A stretch of DNA of 49,039 bases from Selenomonadaceae bacterium. Its GTDB lineage: Bacteria; Bacillota; Negativicutes; Selenomonadales; Selenomonadaceae. The translations under genes were made by a program, and so were the position numbers. The DNA lies in assembly GCA_017406175.1 (NCBI GenBank), contig JAFQZB010000091.1, positions 1 through 49,039 on the forward strand. The letters are read 5' to 3'. Under the pieces are notes generated by a model, which saw nothing but the letters and a program-made list of their open reading frames with translations, did no database searches and was not told where the DNA came from. Below, piece after piece: positions 15,459 to 24,731 of this stretch (positions are counted from its first letter, which is position 1; each line of letters opens with the position of its first letter).

Positions 15459-17108
15459 TCACCTATCCTTAACTTTAGCCCAAGTATCTTTCAAGCCGAC
15501 GACGCGATTAAAAACCAACTTATCGGGCGTGGTGTCTGGGTCGACGAAGAAATAGCCCAGACGCAAGAATTGATAATGCGTGCCCGCGTTTGTCCAGCGA
15601 ACGGAAGGTTCAATCAACGCCTGCTTGACGATTAACGAATTCGGATTGAGGGCGGCGATAAAATCTTCGGGCAGGTTGCCTTGGGCGTCGGTCGTCAAAA
15701 GGTAATCATACAGCCTGACTTCGGCGGGCAAGGCGAACTTCGCGCTGACCCAATGAATCGTGCCTTTAATCTTGCGTCCTGCAGTCGCGCCGCCACTCTT
15801 CGACGTGGGGTCAATAGTGCAATGGAGTTCGACGACTTCGCCTGCAGTGTTCTTGATGACCTCGTTGCATTTGATGATATAAGCGTGCTTGAGTCGGACT
15901 TCGCCACCGGGCTTGAGGCGGAAGAATTTTTTCGGGGCGTCCTCCATGAAGTCTTCGCGGTCGATAAAAATTTCTCTCGTGAACGGAACGAACCGACTGC
16001 CGCCGCGCTTAGGGTGATTCTCCGCCGCCAAATACTCAACGCCGTCATTAACATTAGTCAAGACAACTTTAAGCGGGTCGAGCACAGCCATAACCCTATC
16101 TGCCGAGTCGTTTAGGTCTTCGCGGACGCAGTGTTCAAGCATTGCAATATCCACAACGCTGTTAGACTTAGCAACGCCGATACGTTCGCAGAAATCACGA
16201 ATCGCCGCAGGAGTGAAACCTCGCCGCCTAAGTCCGCACAAGGTCGGCATACGAGGATCGTCCCAGCCGCGAACGTGATTTTCTTCCACGAGCTGACGGA
16301 GCTTGCGCTTGCTTGTAATGGTGTTGGTTAGGTCTAAGCGGGCGAACTCAATCTGCCGCGGGCGCGTGTTCACGTCGAAGCCCAGAGAGTCAAGCAACCA
16401 ATCATAGAACGGGCGATGGTCTTCAAACTCCAACGTGCAAACCGAGTGCGTGATACCTTCTATGGCGTCTTCAAGCGGGTGGGCGAAATCGTACATGGGA
16501 TAAATCAACCAGTCGTCGCCCGTGTGATGATGAGTCGCCCGCGTGATTCGATAAATGACCGGGTCGCGCATGTTTATGTTGGGGCTTGCCATGTCAATCT
16601 TAGCACGCAGAACTTTTGAGCCGTCAGGGAACTCGCCCGCCTTCATGCGCGTGAACAAGTCCAAATTCTCCTCGACAGAACGATTGCGCCAAGGACTTTC
16701 CTTGCCCGCCTCCGTCAGCGTGCCGCGATAAGCCCGAATCTCTTCCGCCGTCAAGTCGTCGACGTAAGCTAAGCCGCGTTTGATGAGTTCAACTGCATAA
16801 TCATAGAACTTGCCGAAGTAATCCGACGCAAAAAACTTCCTGTCGCCCCAATCGAAGCCGAGCCACTTAATATCCTCCTGAATCGAATCAACAAACTCAA
16901 CGTCCTCTTTGGTTGGGTTGGTGTCATCGAAGCGCAGATTGCACAAGCCGCCGTTGTGGAGGGCAAGTCCAAAGTTCAAGCAAACGGATTTGGCGTGCCC
17001 GATATGCAAATAGCCGTTGGGTTCGGGCGGAAAGCGCGTATGGATTCCTTCCGTGTACTTGCCCGCCTTTAAGTCGTTCTCAATCTCCTGCTGCACAAAA
17101 TTTATCAT
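15459..17108 (-). CDS. glnS: Glutaminyl-tRNA synthetase
   Basis: The 549-residue class I synthetase has the HIGH motif at residues 35-38 ([11 protein letters not shown]), the conserved RFDDTNP, and a KMSKS-equivalent TITSKRKL. The C-terminal two-barrel anticodon-binding domain follows. It charges tRNA-Gln directly. Most Firmicutes instead make Gln-tRNA by the GatCAB amidotransferase route, so a bacterial GlnRS of this type suggests ancient transfer or a lineage that keeps both. The start is ATG 17108 behind a GGAG site. It heads an operon with a small unknown protein and an ion transporter. Confidence 0.97.
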   Translation of the reverse strand: MINFVQQEIENDLKAGKYTEGIHTRFPPEPNGYLHIGHAKSVCLNFGLALHNGGLCNLRFDDTNPTKEDVEFVDSIQEDIKWLGFDWGDRKFFASDYFGKFYDYAVELIKRGLAYVDDLTAEEIRAYRGTLTEAGKESPWRNRSVEENLDLFTRMKAGEFPDGSKVLRAKIDMASPNINMRDPVIYRITRATHHHTGDDWLIYPMYDFAHPLEDAIEGITHSVCTLEFEDHRPFYDWLLDSLGFDVNTRPRQIEFARLDLTNTITSKRKLRQLVEENHVRGWDDPRMPTLCGLRRRGFTPAAIRDFCERIGVAKSNSVVDIAMLEHCVREDLNDSADRVMAVLDPLKVVLTNVNDGVEYLAAENHPKRGGSRFVPFTREIFIDREDFMEDAPKKFFRLKPGGEVRLKHAYIIKCNEVIKNTAGEVVELHCTIDPTSKSGGATAGRKIKGTIHWVSAKFALPAEVRLYDYLLTTDAQGNLPEDFIAALNPNSLIVKQALIEPSVRWTNAGTHYQFLRLGYFFVDPDTTPDKLVFNRVVGLKDTWAKVKDR

Positions 17109-17112
17109 TAAA

Positions 17113-17840
17113 CTACTCCTTCCTGCACCAATACACTACCTCGCGTTTAAATAGACAATACCGCTTAATATCTTCTTCGCTCATGTCATTTACCTTGAAC
17201 TCTTGAACGGTAAAGCCTGCGTCGCGTAAACGTTGCGGATAATCAAGACCATAAAGCCTCACGTGGTCAGCTTGTCCATAATATTTCAAACGGGGTTCGG
17301 GCGTATTGTATTCGGGATTTTCCAATGTTTGAGGTCTGCTAGCCATAGGTACGTTTAAGAACGCGACGCCAGTTTTAGGCTTTAAGACGCGATAAAGTTC
17401 ACTCATAGCCTTTTTGTCGTCGGGAATATGCTCTAAAACGTGAGTGCACATTATCAAATCGAAACTGTTATCATCAAAGGTGATGTTCGTTATGTCCACA
17501 GCTTTTTTGACGCCGCGCATGTTGGGATTCAAATCGACTGGCCAATAGTCAATATCCTTGAACGACGAGAATAAATTGTAAAAAACGCCTTCCGGAGCAA
17601 AGTGCAAAATTTTCATTCCCGATTTATGCCAATCCAATTTTTCTAGCAAAAACCACAACGCCCTGTGCCGTTCCAATGAGCCGCATTTAGGGCACCGTGC
17701 ATTGGGGCGGGGATGTATTCCGAACGGAAGAAACGTAGGCGATTTTGCTTTGCATATAGGGCATTCACGATCCCCCCTCCTACGGAATCAGTTACTTCGG
17801 TGTCATTTTCCAAGAAATTTTTATGCCGCTCGTTATCCAT
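17113..17840 (-). pseudogene. Zinc-ribbon SAM-dependent methyltransferase with a frameshift at a G6 tract
   Basis: The start ATG 17840 has a good GGAGGTC site, and the frame runs to a G6 tract (plus-strand C6 at 17772-17777). The natural continuation lies in another frame: CPIC and CPKC zinc-ribbon pairs, then ERHRALWF and a class I methyltransferase (DLNPNMRGVKKAVDIT, SFDLIMCTHVLEHI, FLNVPM) ending at 17113. One extra G would restore a single protein of about 242 residues. Without it, only an N-terminal peptide or an ORF from TTG 17676 lacking the ribbon is made. Such zinc-ribbon methyltransferases often sit in glycan clusters. Confidence 0.78.
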
Positions 17841-17851
17841 GATATGACCTC

Positions 17852-18625
17852 CTAAAGTTTTTCCTCGACGCGCCGACTCAAGCGGCGAACTCCCTCGGCA
17901 ATGCGTTCGTCCATTGGCAGGTTAGCGACGATTTTTTCAATGTAGCCGCGTTCGACAATCCTTTGCATCGTCCACGAAAAGTTGATGTCGTAAATCCACA
18001 TGAGCCGAACAATTTTCCGGTCGCCGTTCGTGCGAATCTTCTTGTAGTCCGCCTGCTTGCCCGTCACGAAGTTTTCTACAAAGTCGGGGCTGACGTCGGG
18101 GCGTGCCCTGCCTTTGATGAAGTTGGGCAACTTGTCAGCGTTCTCCTGCGCAAGGAAAGGTTCAAGTACACGGTAAATATCAAGCTTGTCGGCGTCGCGG
18201 ATTATCCTTGCAAAGAGAAGCTTCCGTTCGTCGTCAGTCGGGGCAATCGTCATCTTGTTGTGATTCTGAATTGCGAACTTCACAAGCTCATAATCGGACG
18301 CGGCAAGCTCCTTGAAGAATTCCAACTCGTCAATGACTTTAAGGGCAAGGTCGGCGTGGTCTTCGGAGTCGGCGTCGTTGAAAGTCTTGTACAAGCTGTA
18401 TTGGCGGAAGCGTCCCACGTCGTGAAAAAGCCCGATAATCTCGGCAAGTTCGGCGTCATGCTTGGGTAGCTTTAAAAACTTGGCAAGCTCTACGCAATTC
18501 GCCGTAACGTAGCCCGTATGCTTTTCCTTTAACAGAATGCCCTGCTGAACTTCCGCGTCGTCCGAATAAAAGCTTTTCATGTAAGCCGCCATCCACGCGT
18601 GCATTCGATTGAGCAATTCCCGCAT
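17852..18625 (-). CDS. HD-domain phosphohydrolase
   Basis: The 257-residue protein has metal-binding HD motifs: an upstream His in GYVTANCVELAKFL, then LFHDVGRFRQY, NHNK and RDADKLDIYR. It is a single-domain HD hydrolase and would cleave a phosphoester, probably of a nucleotide. GGAGG at 18633-18637 sits 7 bases before ATG 18625. A longer frame adds 15 residues upstream of this site and is less likely. It has its own promoter, divergent from the flavodoxin gene. Confidence 0.87.
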   Translation of the reverse strand: MRELLNRMHAWMAAYMKSFYSDDAEVQQGILLKEKHTGYVTANCVELAKFLKLPKHDAELAEIIGLFHDVGRFRQYSLYKTFNDADSEDHADLALKVIDELEFFKELAASDYELVKFAIQNHNKMTIAPTDDERKLLFARIIRDADKLDIYRVLEPFLAQENADKLPNFIKGRARPDVSPDFVENFVTGKQADYKKIRTNGDRKIVRLMWIYDINFSWTMQRIVERGYIEKIVANLPMDERIAEGVRRLSRRVEEKL

Positions 18626-18661
18626 CACATCACCTCCATAGATTAAAACAACACTGGCGCG

Positions 18662-18690
18662 ATTATACAACCGATTTAAGCTTTGCGCAA
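18662..18690 (-). promoter_or_regulatory. Promoter of the HD-hydrolase gene
   Basis: On the minus strand TTGCGC (18690-18685) is followed after 17 bases by a perfect TATAAT (18667-18662). Confidence 0.65.
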
Positions 18691-18708
18691 TTTATCTTGA
18701 CAAATTTA

Positions 18709-18737
18709 TTGACGGGCAAAAGGGGCTGTGTTAATAT
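18709..18737 (+). promoter_or_regulatory. Promoter of the flavodoxin gene
   Basis: TTGACG (18709-18714) and TAATAT (18732-18737) are separated by 17 bases. The elements are divergent from the HD-gene promoter. Confidence 0.7.
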
Positions 18738-18777
18738 GTGCGCGTTTGTAGAGTAAAATTTTTGGAGGCGATTCTTG

Positions 18778-19206
18778 ATGAGTAAAATCGCGGTCGTGTT
18801 TTGGAGCGGCACTGGCAATACCGAGGAAATGGCAAACGCCGTAGCTGAAGGCGCAAAAGCGGCGGACGCAGATGTCGAGGTTTTCCAGGTAGACGACTTC
18901 AACGCATCTGACATGGCGGATTATAACGGTTTCCTGTTCGGTTGCCCGGCAATGGGTGATGAGGTTTTGGAAGAGGATTCCTTTGAGCCGTTCTTCGCCG
19001 AAGCCGAGACCAAACTTAACGGCGTGCCCGTCGGCTTGTTCGGTTCCTATGGCTGGGGCGGCGGCATTTGGATGGAAAATTGGACTGAACGCACCAAAGA
19101 GGCGGGCGCGAAGTTCGTCGGCTCCGTGATTGCTGAAAATGCTCCCGATGATACGGTCCTTGAAGAGTGCCGCAAACTCGGCGAGGATTTGGCTAAGGCT
19201 GTGTAA
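18778..19206 (+). CDS. Flavodoxin
   Basis: The 142-residue protein has the flavodoxin FMN phosphate loop SGTGNTEEMA (from residue 10), the 50s loop FGCPAMGDEVLE and the 90s loop SYGWGGGIWMENW. It is a small electron carrier that replaces ferredoxin in anaerobes. GGAGG at 18764-18768 favours ATG 18778, 9 bases away. A TTG just before it is possible but unlike the family start. It is monocistronic, with its own promoter and terminator. Confidence 0.95.
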   Translation: MSKIAVVFWSGTGNTEEMANAVAEGAKAADADVEVFQVDDFNASDMADYNGFLFGCPAMGDEVLEEDSFEPFFAEAETKLNGVPVGLFGSYGWGGGIWMENWTERTKEAGAKFVGSVIAENAPDDTVLEECRKLGEDLAKAV

Positions 19207-19227
19207 ACTTCTTAAACGTAATAAAAA

Positions 19228-19257
19228 TCCCTCGCTGAGTGCGGGGGATAATTTTTT
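19228..19257. terminator. Bidirectional terminator between flavodoxin and acetyltransferase genes
   Basis: TCCCtCGC pairs with GCGgGGGA. Six T follow on plus, and ATTTTTATT follows on minus. Confidence 0.7.
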
Positions 19258-19273
19258 GCAACATGACATAAGC

Positions 19274-19789
19274 TTACTTGCCTTGCCGGGAAAAGTATTC
19301 GCGGTCGAGCATTCCGAGAACAATCAAATTCTCGTAGACGCCGTCGGTTAAAATGATTTCGCGCAGGACGCCTTCACGCACAAAGCCCAAACTCTCGTAA
19401 AGGTGCAGGGCGATTGGATTGTATTCCTTGCAGTCAATCCAAACGCGATGATACTTCCCGACTTTAAACGTCCAATCAAGCAGAAGATTCAAAGCCTCGC
19501 GCCCATAGCCCAGACCTTTGCGCCCGATGATGACGTGGGTAAACTCAATGAACGGCGAATCCATCTTGCGGAGCATGAAATATCCGACGGCTTGCCCCGT
19601 GTCAATCTCCTCAACAATCACGTCCAACTTTTCCGAGCCGTCCGAGCCGATAATCTCGCGGTGATACTCTTCGCTGAACGGCACGATAAATTTCAAGTTT
19701 TCCGGCGCGTGTTGCAAAGCCATGATGTAGCCTAAATCCGTCACGTTCGCTTGTCTTAGGCGCAATCTCTTTCCTTCGATTAAAATCAT
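19274..19789 (-). CDS. GNAT-family N-acetyltransferase (RimJ/RimL-like)
   Basis: The 171-residue protein has the GNAT fold, including RLRLRQANVTDLGYI, the acetyl-CoA loop RKGLGYGREAL (a Q/RxxGxG/A variant) and the late NPIALHLYESLGFVREG motif. It resembles RimJ/RimL and SpeG-type enzymes that acetylate protein N termini or small amines. AAGGAG lies 9 bases before ATG 19789. The substrate is unknown. It stands alone between the flavodoxin and epimerase genes. Confidence 0.88.
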   Translation of the reverse strand: MILIEGKRLRLRQANVTDLGYIMALQHAPENLKFIVPFSEEYHREIIGSDGSEKLDVIVEEIDTGQAVGYFMLRKMDSPFIEFTHVIIGRKGLGYGREALNLLLDWTFKVGKYHRVWIDCKEYNPIALHLYESLGFVREGVLREIILTDGVYENLIVLGMLDREYFSRQGK

Positions 19790-19858
19790 TCCTATCAACT
19801 CCTTGCGCTTAATATATAGGCTGTAAAAAATTTTTTCAAGGCTATAGGAGGCATTAAA

Positions 19859-20891
19859 ATGAAAACATACTTAATCACGGGCAACGCAGGATTTTTCGGG
19901 AGCATTTTGAAACAAGATTTATTGCGCGACGGTCATTTTTGCGTAGGCATAGATAGGGAGGTTGACGACTATCGCCACGAAAATTATATCTCTGTGACGG
20001 GTGACATTTGCGACAAGAATCTTGCGAAAAATCTTCTCGGAATATAAGTTTGATGCTGTATTTCACTGCGCGGCACTTTTGGCACACGAAGTAAAGGATA
20101 AAGATGAGCTGTGGAAAGCTAATGTCGGCGGAACGCAAAATATTTCTGATTTCGCCGTTGAGTTCGGTTGCAAGAAAATAATTTTTATCTCGTCAAATTG
20201 TCTTTGGGGAAAAAGTTTCGACTACAAAGTTACAGAAAAAGAGCCGCCCGATCCTATTGAAATTTACGGCAAATCCAAGTACGAGTGCGAAAAAATTCTC
20301 CTTAACAATAAAAATTTCAATGCAGTAATCTTCAGAAGCCCAACAATTATGGACGAAGGTCGCTTAGGTTTGCTGAGTTTGCTCTTTGAATTCATTGATG
20401 ACAATAAAAATATTCCACTAGTCGGCGACGGCAATAATAACTACCAATTTATCTACGCTAAAGATTTGTCGCGTGCCATGAAAGCCGCTTTGAATTACAA
20501 TAAAACGGACGTATTCAATATCGGCTCGGATAACGTTAAATCGTTCAATGCCGTTTACAAATACGTCATAGATAAGGCAGGCTCAAAATCGCGGCTCGTG
20601 CATTTTCCAAAAAGTCCCATGGTATTTTTAATGAAGTTATGCTATTTCCTCAAGTTGTCGCCGCTCGGTCCCTATCAATACAAAATGATTGCCGCTAACT
20701 TCGTTTTCGATACTACAAAAATTAAACGCCAACTCGGTTTTAAGCCGACGTTGTCTAACGAAGAAATGCTCTATAAATCTTACGAGTACTATAAAAACAA
20801 CCGTGCAGAGATTGAGTCTAGGAAAGACGTTTCAGCTCACAGGAAAAATGCCAAAATGGGAATAATTCGGTTGCTGAAATGGCTAATGTAA
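19859..20891 (+). pseudogene. NAD-dependent sugar epimerase/dehydratase with a frameshift
   Basis: ATG 19859 has AGGAGG 7 bases upstream and begins the Rossmann motif GNAGFFG (Gly 8, 11 and 14). At the A5 run 20027-20031 the frame closes early at 20047. The rest (IFSEYKFDAVFHCAALL, the YGKSK catalytic Tyr/Lys, IYAKDLSRAM, then LGFKPTLSNEEML) continues in the next frame to 20891. Deleting one A would restore about 344 residues. The family makes nucleotide-sugar precursors or deoxysugars for surface glycans. Base composition is more AT-rich than that of its neighbours, suggesting foreign origin. As written, the protein is not made whole. Confidence 0.82.
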
Positions 20892-20907
20892 AAAAGGAGT
20901 GTTTTGT

Positions 20908-22008
20908 TTGGATTATCTTCAACATATTGATTGGCTGGCATTGGGGCACAAGCTCATTATCCCGGCGTGTATATTGTTCGTCTCGTTCTGTTTCGGCGTC
21001 GCGCTGAACAGATTTATTCAAAGCAAAATGGAAGGACGAGTTAAGGCGAGCGAGTCGGAGATATTTGAAATCTTCTTCCGTGCGATGAAGGGCGTTCCGA
21101 TTTACCTTTGCATAGTGATTGGGCTTTATTGGAGCGTCACAACCTCCGACATGCCCGCCAGCCTTGAAAAGATTTTCTCCTACGTCTTGTTCGCGATGAT
21201 TGTCTTTTCGATAACGCGGGTTTGCGAGCGGACGTTATCTGGGTTCATTCGGCTAAAGTTCTCTGGCTCAAGTGACATGACGCAATCGACACTACTTGAT
21301 ACTATCTTTCGCGTGGCAATTTATGCGTCGGGTGCGCTAGTCATTCTGGACTACTTCAACATTTCGATAGCCCCGATTATGGCGGCAATGGGTGTTGGCG
21401 GTATGGCAGTTGCCTTCGGTGTTCGCGAAACCCTGGAGAATATTTTCTCTGGACTGCAACTCATCATCTCTAAGCAACTGCGCGTCAACGACTATATTAA
21501 ACTTTCAACTGGCGACGAGGGCAAAGTTATCGACATCAACTGGCGTTTTATTACGGTCATGCCCGCCAATGAGGGTAGCGTCGTGGTCATTCCTAACAAG
21601 GTTATTGCCAATGCCGTTACGTCGAATTTCTCTCAGCCCCGTGATGATATTGTCGTAATCGTTCCAATCGGCGTCGGTTATGAAAGCGACCTTGAGCAAG
21701 TGGAGCGCGTGACGGTGGAAGTTGCCCGCGAACTTCAGATTAAGATTGACGGCTACGAACCGCGTTTTGATTCCGAAGGCGTAGACCGGAACAAACTTGC
21801 GCCCGTCGTCCGCTATCAAGCCTTCAATGACTCGTCGATTGACTTCAACGCGATTATGCACGTCCAAACCTTTACTAATCAGTATCTTCTTAAGCACGAA
21901 TTCATTAAGGCGATTACCAAGCGTTATCGCGAGGAGGGCATTAACATTCCGTTCCCGATTCGCACGCTAGATTTGCCTGATGATACAAAAATTGACCTAA
22001 GGAAGTGA
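20908..22008 (+). CDS. MscS-family mechanosensitive ion channel
   Basis: The 366-residue protein has four or five membrane helices and the MscS pore/beta signature (MGVGGMAVAFGVRETLENIFSGL). The MscS beta domain follows (RVNDYIKLSTGDEGKVIDI, VVVIPNKVI), then an alpha/beta C-terminal domain. It opens under membrane tension to release solutes. AAGGAG at 20895-20899 supports TTG 20908 (8 bases), while GTG 20899 overlaps the site. It is followed after 6 bases by the NrdD-tail-like gene. Confidence 0.92.
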   Translation: MDYLQHIDWLALGHKLIIPACILFVSFCFGVALNRFIQSKMEGRVKASESEIFEIFFRAMKGVPIYLCIVIGLYWSVTTSDMPASLEKIFSYVLFAMIVFSITRVCERTLSGFIRLKFSGSSDMTQSTLLDTIFRVAIYASGALVILDYFNISIAPIMAAMGVGGMAVAFGVRETLENIFSGLQLIISKQLRVNDYIKLSTGDEGKVIDINWRFITVMPANEGSVVVIPNKVIANAVTSNFSQPRDDIVVIVPIGVGYESDLEQVERVTVEVARELQIKIDGYEPRFDSEGVDRNKLAPVVRYQAFNDSSIDFNAIMHVQTFTNQYLLKHEFIKAITKRYREEGINIPFPIRTLDLPDDTKIDLRK

Positions 22009-22014
22009 TTGCTT

Positions 22015-22299
22015 ATGATTGTCGACGGCGTTAATGTTAAGTTCATTGGCATAGACGACGCCACACGCGAAGAGGCAGCCAATTACGTTGCTTACGTTCG
22101 CGGGCGGGTCTCAATGCCGGTCAAGACGATTAATGTTAAACTGTGTGATGATGGCATGGTTGATGTCAGCTACACGGCACGCGGCGAGAAGTTTGAACGT
22201 ATCAGAAGGATTACCGGATACCTCGTGGGCACAACAGACCGTTGGAACGACGCTAAGAAGTCGGAAGAACACGACCGCGTTAAGCACAATATCTATTGA
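22015..22299 (+). CDS. Small protein resembling the C-terminal end of anaerobic ribonucleotide reductase
   Basis: The 94-residue protein ends in RITGYLVGTTDRWNDAKKSE and a short tail, which resembles the NrdD C-terminal signature (RITGYY...WNDGK...E...R). The zinc-binding cysteines and the rest of NrdD are absent. It may be a stand-alone domain borrowed from NrdD, and such short proteins are probably placed in the NRDD family. ATG 22015 is chosen. TTG 22009, five bases from AAGGA, is an alternative. It lies directly behind mscS and before a terminator. Confidence 0.7.
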   Translation: MIVDGVNVKFIGIDDATREEAANYVAYVRGRVSMPVKTINVKLCDDGMVDVSYTARGEKFERIRRITGYLVGTTDRWNDAKKSEEHDRVKHNIY

Positions 22300-22320
22300 T
22301 TAAAGCTTTGCAAAAAAATC

Positions 22321-22351
22321 AGAGCCGCTCAATCGCGAACGGCTCTTTTCT
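22321..22351. terminator. Bidirectional intrinsic terminator
   Basis: AGAGCCG (22321-22327) pairs with CGGCTCT (22340-22346). A T-rich tract follows on both strands, and the element separates two convergent genes. Confidence 0.8.
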
Positions 22352-22356
22352 TTTGC

Positions 22357-22989
22357 TTAGGCGTCAATGTCCACGTCGATTATCCCCGCCGCATAGGGCG
22401 CAATCTCGTAATGCTGGAAGATAAAATGCACGTGCAAGTTCTCGTCCCAATAAAAAGTCTCCGGCAACTGCTTAAGCGGCAAGGCGTCTTCAAAAAGATA
22501 AATTCCCTCGCGCTTGATTTTTTCACGAAGCTTTTGCTCCAAACGTTCAAGCAGGTAACCTTCCCTCAAGCCTTCGCCGACTTCCGTTAGGTAATGCAAG
22601 CCCATAAGCTCGCCGCTCGACGTATTGAAGTTCAAAGCGCGTTTCCAAGTCGCTGGGTGTGCCGCGCCCTTAAAGTATTGGCTCTCGGTCATGATGATGC
22701 TTAGGATAACCGTGTTGCCCGCCTGATTGGAGCCGACCTCGTAACTCGTGTGGGCGTCCTCGACTTGCGCCCCTATCGATTGTGCGCCTTTATAAGCACT
22801 CGTAAGGAACCTATCAAGCTCCGCGATGATTGCCACGTTGATTTTCCTGTCAATCGCCGCGTCCCCAGTGCTAACGACGGGATAAATTAATTTCTCGTCG
22901 CCGTTAAAGTGAGCCGTCTCAATCGTCGCCGCGCTAGCCGAACTCATTAACATCATCACGAACGCTAGCATCAAAAATATTTTCCGCAT
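22357..22989 (-). CDS. Exported DUF3298/DUF4163-type protein (RsiV-like domain)
   Basis: The 210-residue protein starts at ATG 22989 with GGAGGTG upstream and has a signal peptide (KIFLMLAFVMMLMSSASA). The mature part has the two-part RsiV-like pattern: an early strand region, then FKGAAHPATWKRALNFNTSSG, and the C-terminal FIFQHYEIAPYAAGIIDVDI. In RsiV this domain binds lysozyme, but stand-alone exported versions are common and poorly understood. An upstream ATG at 23088 would add 33 residues ahead of the signal peptide and is rejected. Confidence 0.85.
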   Translation of the reverse strand: MRKIFLMLAFVMMLMSSASAATIETAHFNGDEKLIYPVVSTGDAAIDRKINVAIIAELDRFLTSAYKGAQSIGAQVEDAHTSYEVGSNQAGNTVILSIIMTESQYFKGAAHPATWKRALNFNTSSGELMGLHYLTEVGEGLREGYLLERLEQKLREKIKREGIYLFEDALPLKQLPETFYWDENLHVHFIFQHYEIAPYAAGIIDVDIDA

Positions 22990-23052
22990 GTTCAACACCT
23001 CCGCGCTGATTATAGCACGCACAAAAATTTTGTCGACGCGGCGTTTCTTTTC

Positions 23053-23061
23053 TGCTATCAT
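23053..23061 (+). promoter_or_regulatory. Extended -10 promoter of the ABC-F gene
   Basis: TGCTATCAT (23053-23061) is an extended -10, and a weak TCGACG lies 17 bases upstream. The start would be near 23068, 20 bases before the ATG. A matching TGCTATAAT faces the opposite way at 23017-23009 for the exported-protein gene. Confidence 0.5.
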
Positions 23062-23087
23062 GCAAGAAAAACTTTTGAGGCGAGGCA

Positions 23088-24731
23088 ATGATTCAACTTG
23101 ATAGCGTTACAAAGTATTACGGCGAGCGGCTTATCTTCCGCGACGTGACTTTCAAGATTGTTGACGGCGAGAAGGTCGGCATCGTCGGCAAGAATGGCGC
23201 GGGCAAATCCACGTTGGTTAAGATTATGATTGGCGCGGAACCCTTCGACGCGGGCACAATCAGCGGGCTACGTGCGGAGGACATCGGCTTTGTAGAACAG
23301 ACGCCCCGATTTACTGCCGCAACTCTCCTAGACGAAATGTTGACGGTCAAAGGTGTCGAGAAGTTCCAAGCGCGGAAAATTTTATTCGGGCTAGGCTTCA
23401 CCGAACCAGAGCTTGAGAAGAGTCCGAATCACTTCAGCGGCGGCGAGTCAGCAAAGATTTCTTTAGCCAAAGCCCTGCTCAACGAACCGCGTATCCTAAT
23501 CCTAGACGAGCCGACAAATCACCTAGACATTTACTCGATTGAGTTCCTTGAGGAGTTCATCAAGAATTATCGCGGCACGGTCATTGCCGTCACGCACGAT
23601 AGGCATTTCCTGCAACAGTGCGTCGGGAAGATTTTGGACATGGAAGGCGGGCGGGCGACGCTTTACCCCGGCAACTACGAAAAGTTTGTTCAGCTAAAGG
23701 CGGAACGGCACGCGGCGGAGCTTAAAGCCTACGAACGACAGCAAGAAGAGATTAGCAAGCTTGAAGAGTTCGTCAGGCGTAATAAAGTCCGAGCGTCGAC
23801 GGCAAAACGTGCGCGAAGTCGTCAAACGATGCTTGACCGTATGCAACGACTGGAAAAGCCGCCGTCAACGGAGCAATCAACAATCCGATTGGGCGACGCT
23901 TCAGAGTCCGCTAATCGCGTGCTGATTCTGGAGGGCGTCAACTTCAAGGGGATAATCCGAGACTTCAGCGCGGAACTGTTCAAAGGGGAAAAGGTCGGCT
24001 TAATCGGTCGCAATGGCGTCGGCAAGTCTACGTTGCTAAAAATTATCGTCGGCGAACTCAAAGCTGACAGCGGCGAGATAAAGCTTGGAAATCGCGTCAA
24101 AGTCGGGTACCTTTCGCAGGGGCATGAGGAACTTAATGAGAACGCAACGCCGCTTGAAGAGCTCAACAACGAATTCGGCTTAACGGAAGGTCAAGCGCGT
24201 TCGGAGCTTGCAAGGTTGAATCTGTTCGCGCAAGTCGTCGAAAAACCGATTAAAGACCTTTCCGGCGGAGAAAAAACACGCGTCGCACTGACGAAACTAA
24301 TCTTGACGGGCGCAAATTTCCTAATCCTAGACGAGCCGACCAATCATCTGGACTTGCCCGCACGGGAGGCAATCGAGGCGGCGTTGCAGGACTTCGACGG
24401 GACAATCCTAATCGTCACGCACGACCGATACTTGCTTGACAGAGTGGCGACGCGAATAATAGAATTCGCCGAAACAACAGAGCCTAAACCACTCAAGGAC
24501 GACAAGACTAAGGGCGACAAGAAGAAACCTTCCGTGCCTAAACCGAACGAACAAGCACTAAGCAAAGTCGAGGCGCAAATAAAAATGGCGGAGATGGAAC
24601 TAAAAATGATTGAGCACGAGATAAACGGAGCAGTCGAGCCGGACAAATTGACGGCATTGGCGGCGGCGCACGTCGATAAGCTCGCGGAGATTGACGAACT
24701 TTATTTGCGTTGGGAGGATTTGCTATGTTAA
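23088..24731 (+). CDS. ABC-F family ATPase
   Basis: The 547-residue protein holds two fused ATPase domains with no membrane part: Walker A GKNGAGKST and GRNGVGKST, signatures FSGGE and LSGGE, and Walker B ILILDEPTNHLD and FLILDEPTNHLD. A basic linker (about 205-270) lies between them. A charged Lys/Glu-rich coiled-coil tail follows, like the C-terminal domain of Uup. ABC-F proteins act on ribosomes as translation or antibiotic-protection factors. Which subgroup applies here cannot be told by eye. Its stop overlaps the ATG of the next gene. Confidence 0.92.
   Translation: MIQLDSVTKYYGERLIFRDVTFKIVDGEKVGIVGKNGAGKSTLVKIMIGAEPFDAGTISGLRAEDIGFVEQTPRFTAATLLDEMLTVKGVEKFQARKILFGLGFTEPELEKSPNHFSGGESAKISLAKALLNEPRILILDEPTNHLDIYSIEFLEEFIKNYRGTVIAVTHDRHFLQQCVGKILDMEGGRATLYPGNYEKFVQLKAERHAAELKAYERQQEEISKLEEFVRRNKVRASTAKRARSRQTMLDRMQRLEKPPSTEQSTIRLGDASESANRVLILEGVNFKGIIRDFSAELFKGEKVGLIGRNGVGKSTLLKIIVGELKADSGEIKLGNRVKVGYLSQGHEELNENATPLEELNNEFGLTEGQARSELARLNLFAQVVEKPIKDLSGGEKTRVALTKLILTGANFLILDEPTNHLDLPAREAIEAALQDFDGTILIVTHDRYLLDRVATRIIEFAETTEPKPLKDDKTKGDKKKPSVPKPNEQALSKVEAQIKMAEMELKMIEHEINGAVEPDKLTALAAAHVDKLAEIDELYLRWEDLLC

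Noticed and set aside
17109..17112. T-box leader before glnS
   Set aside because: Only four bases separate the genes, and no T-box sequence is seen upstream.
17772..20031. Classical phase variation at G6, A7 and A5 tracts
   Set aside because: The tracts are shorter than proven contingency loci, so slippage is kept only as one possibility beside decay or sequence error.
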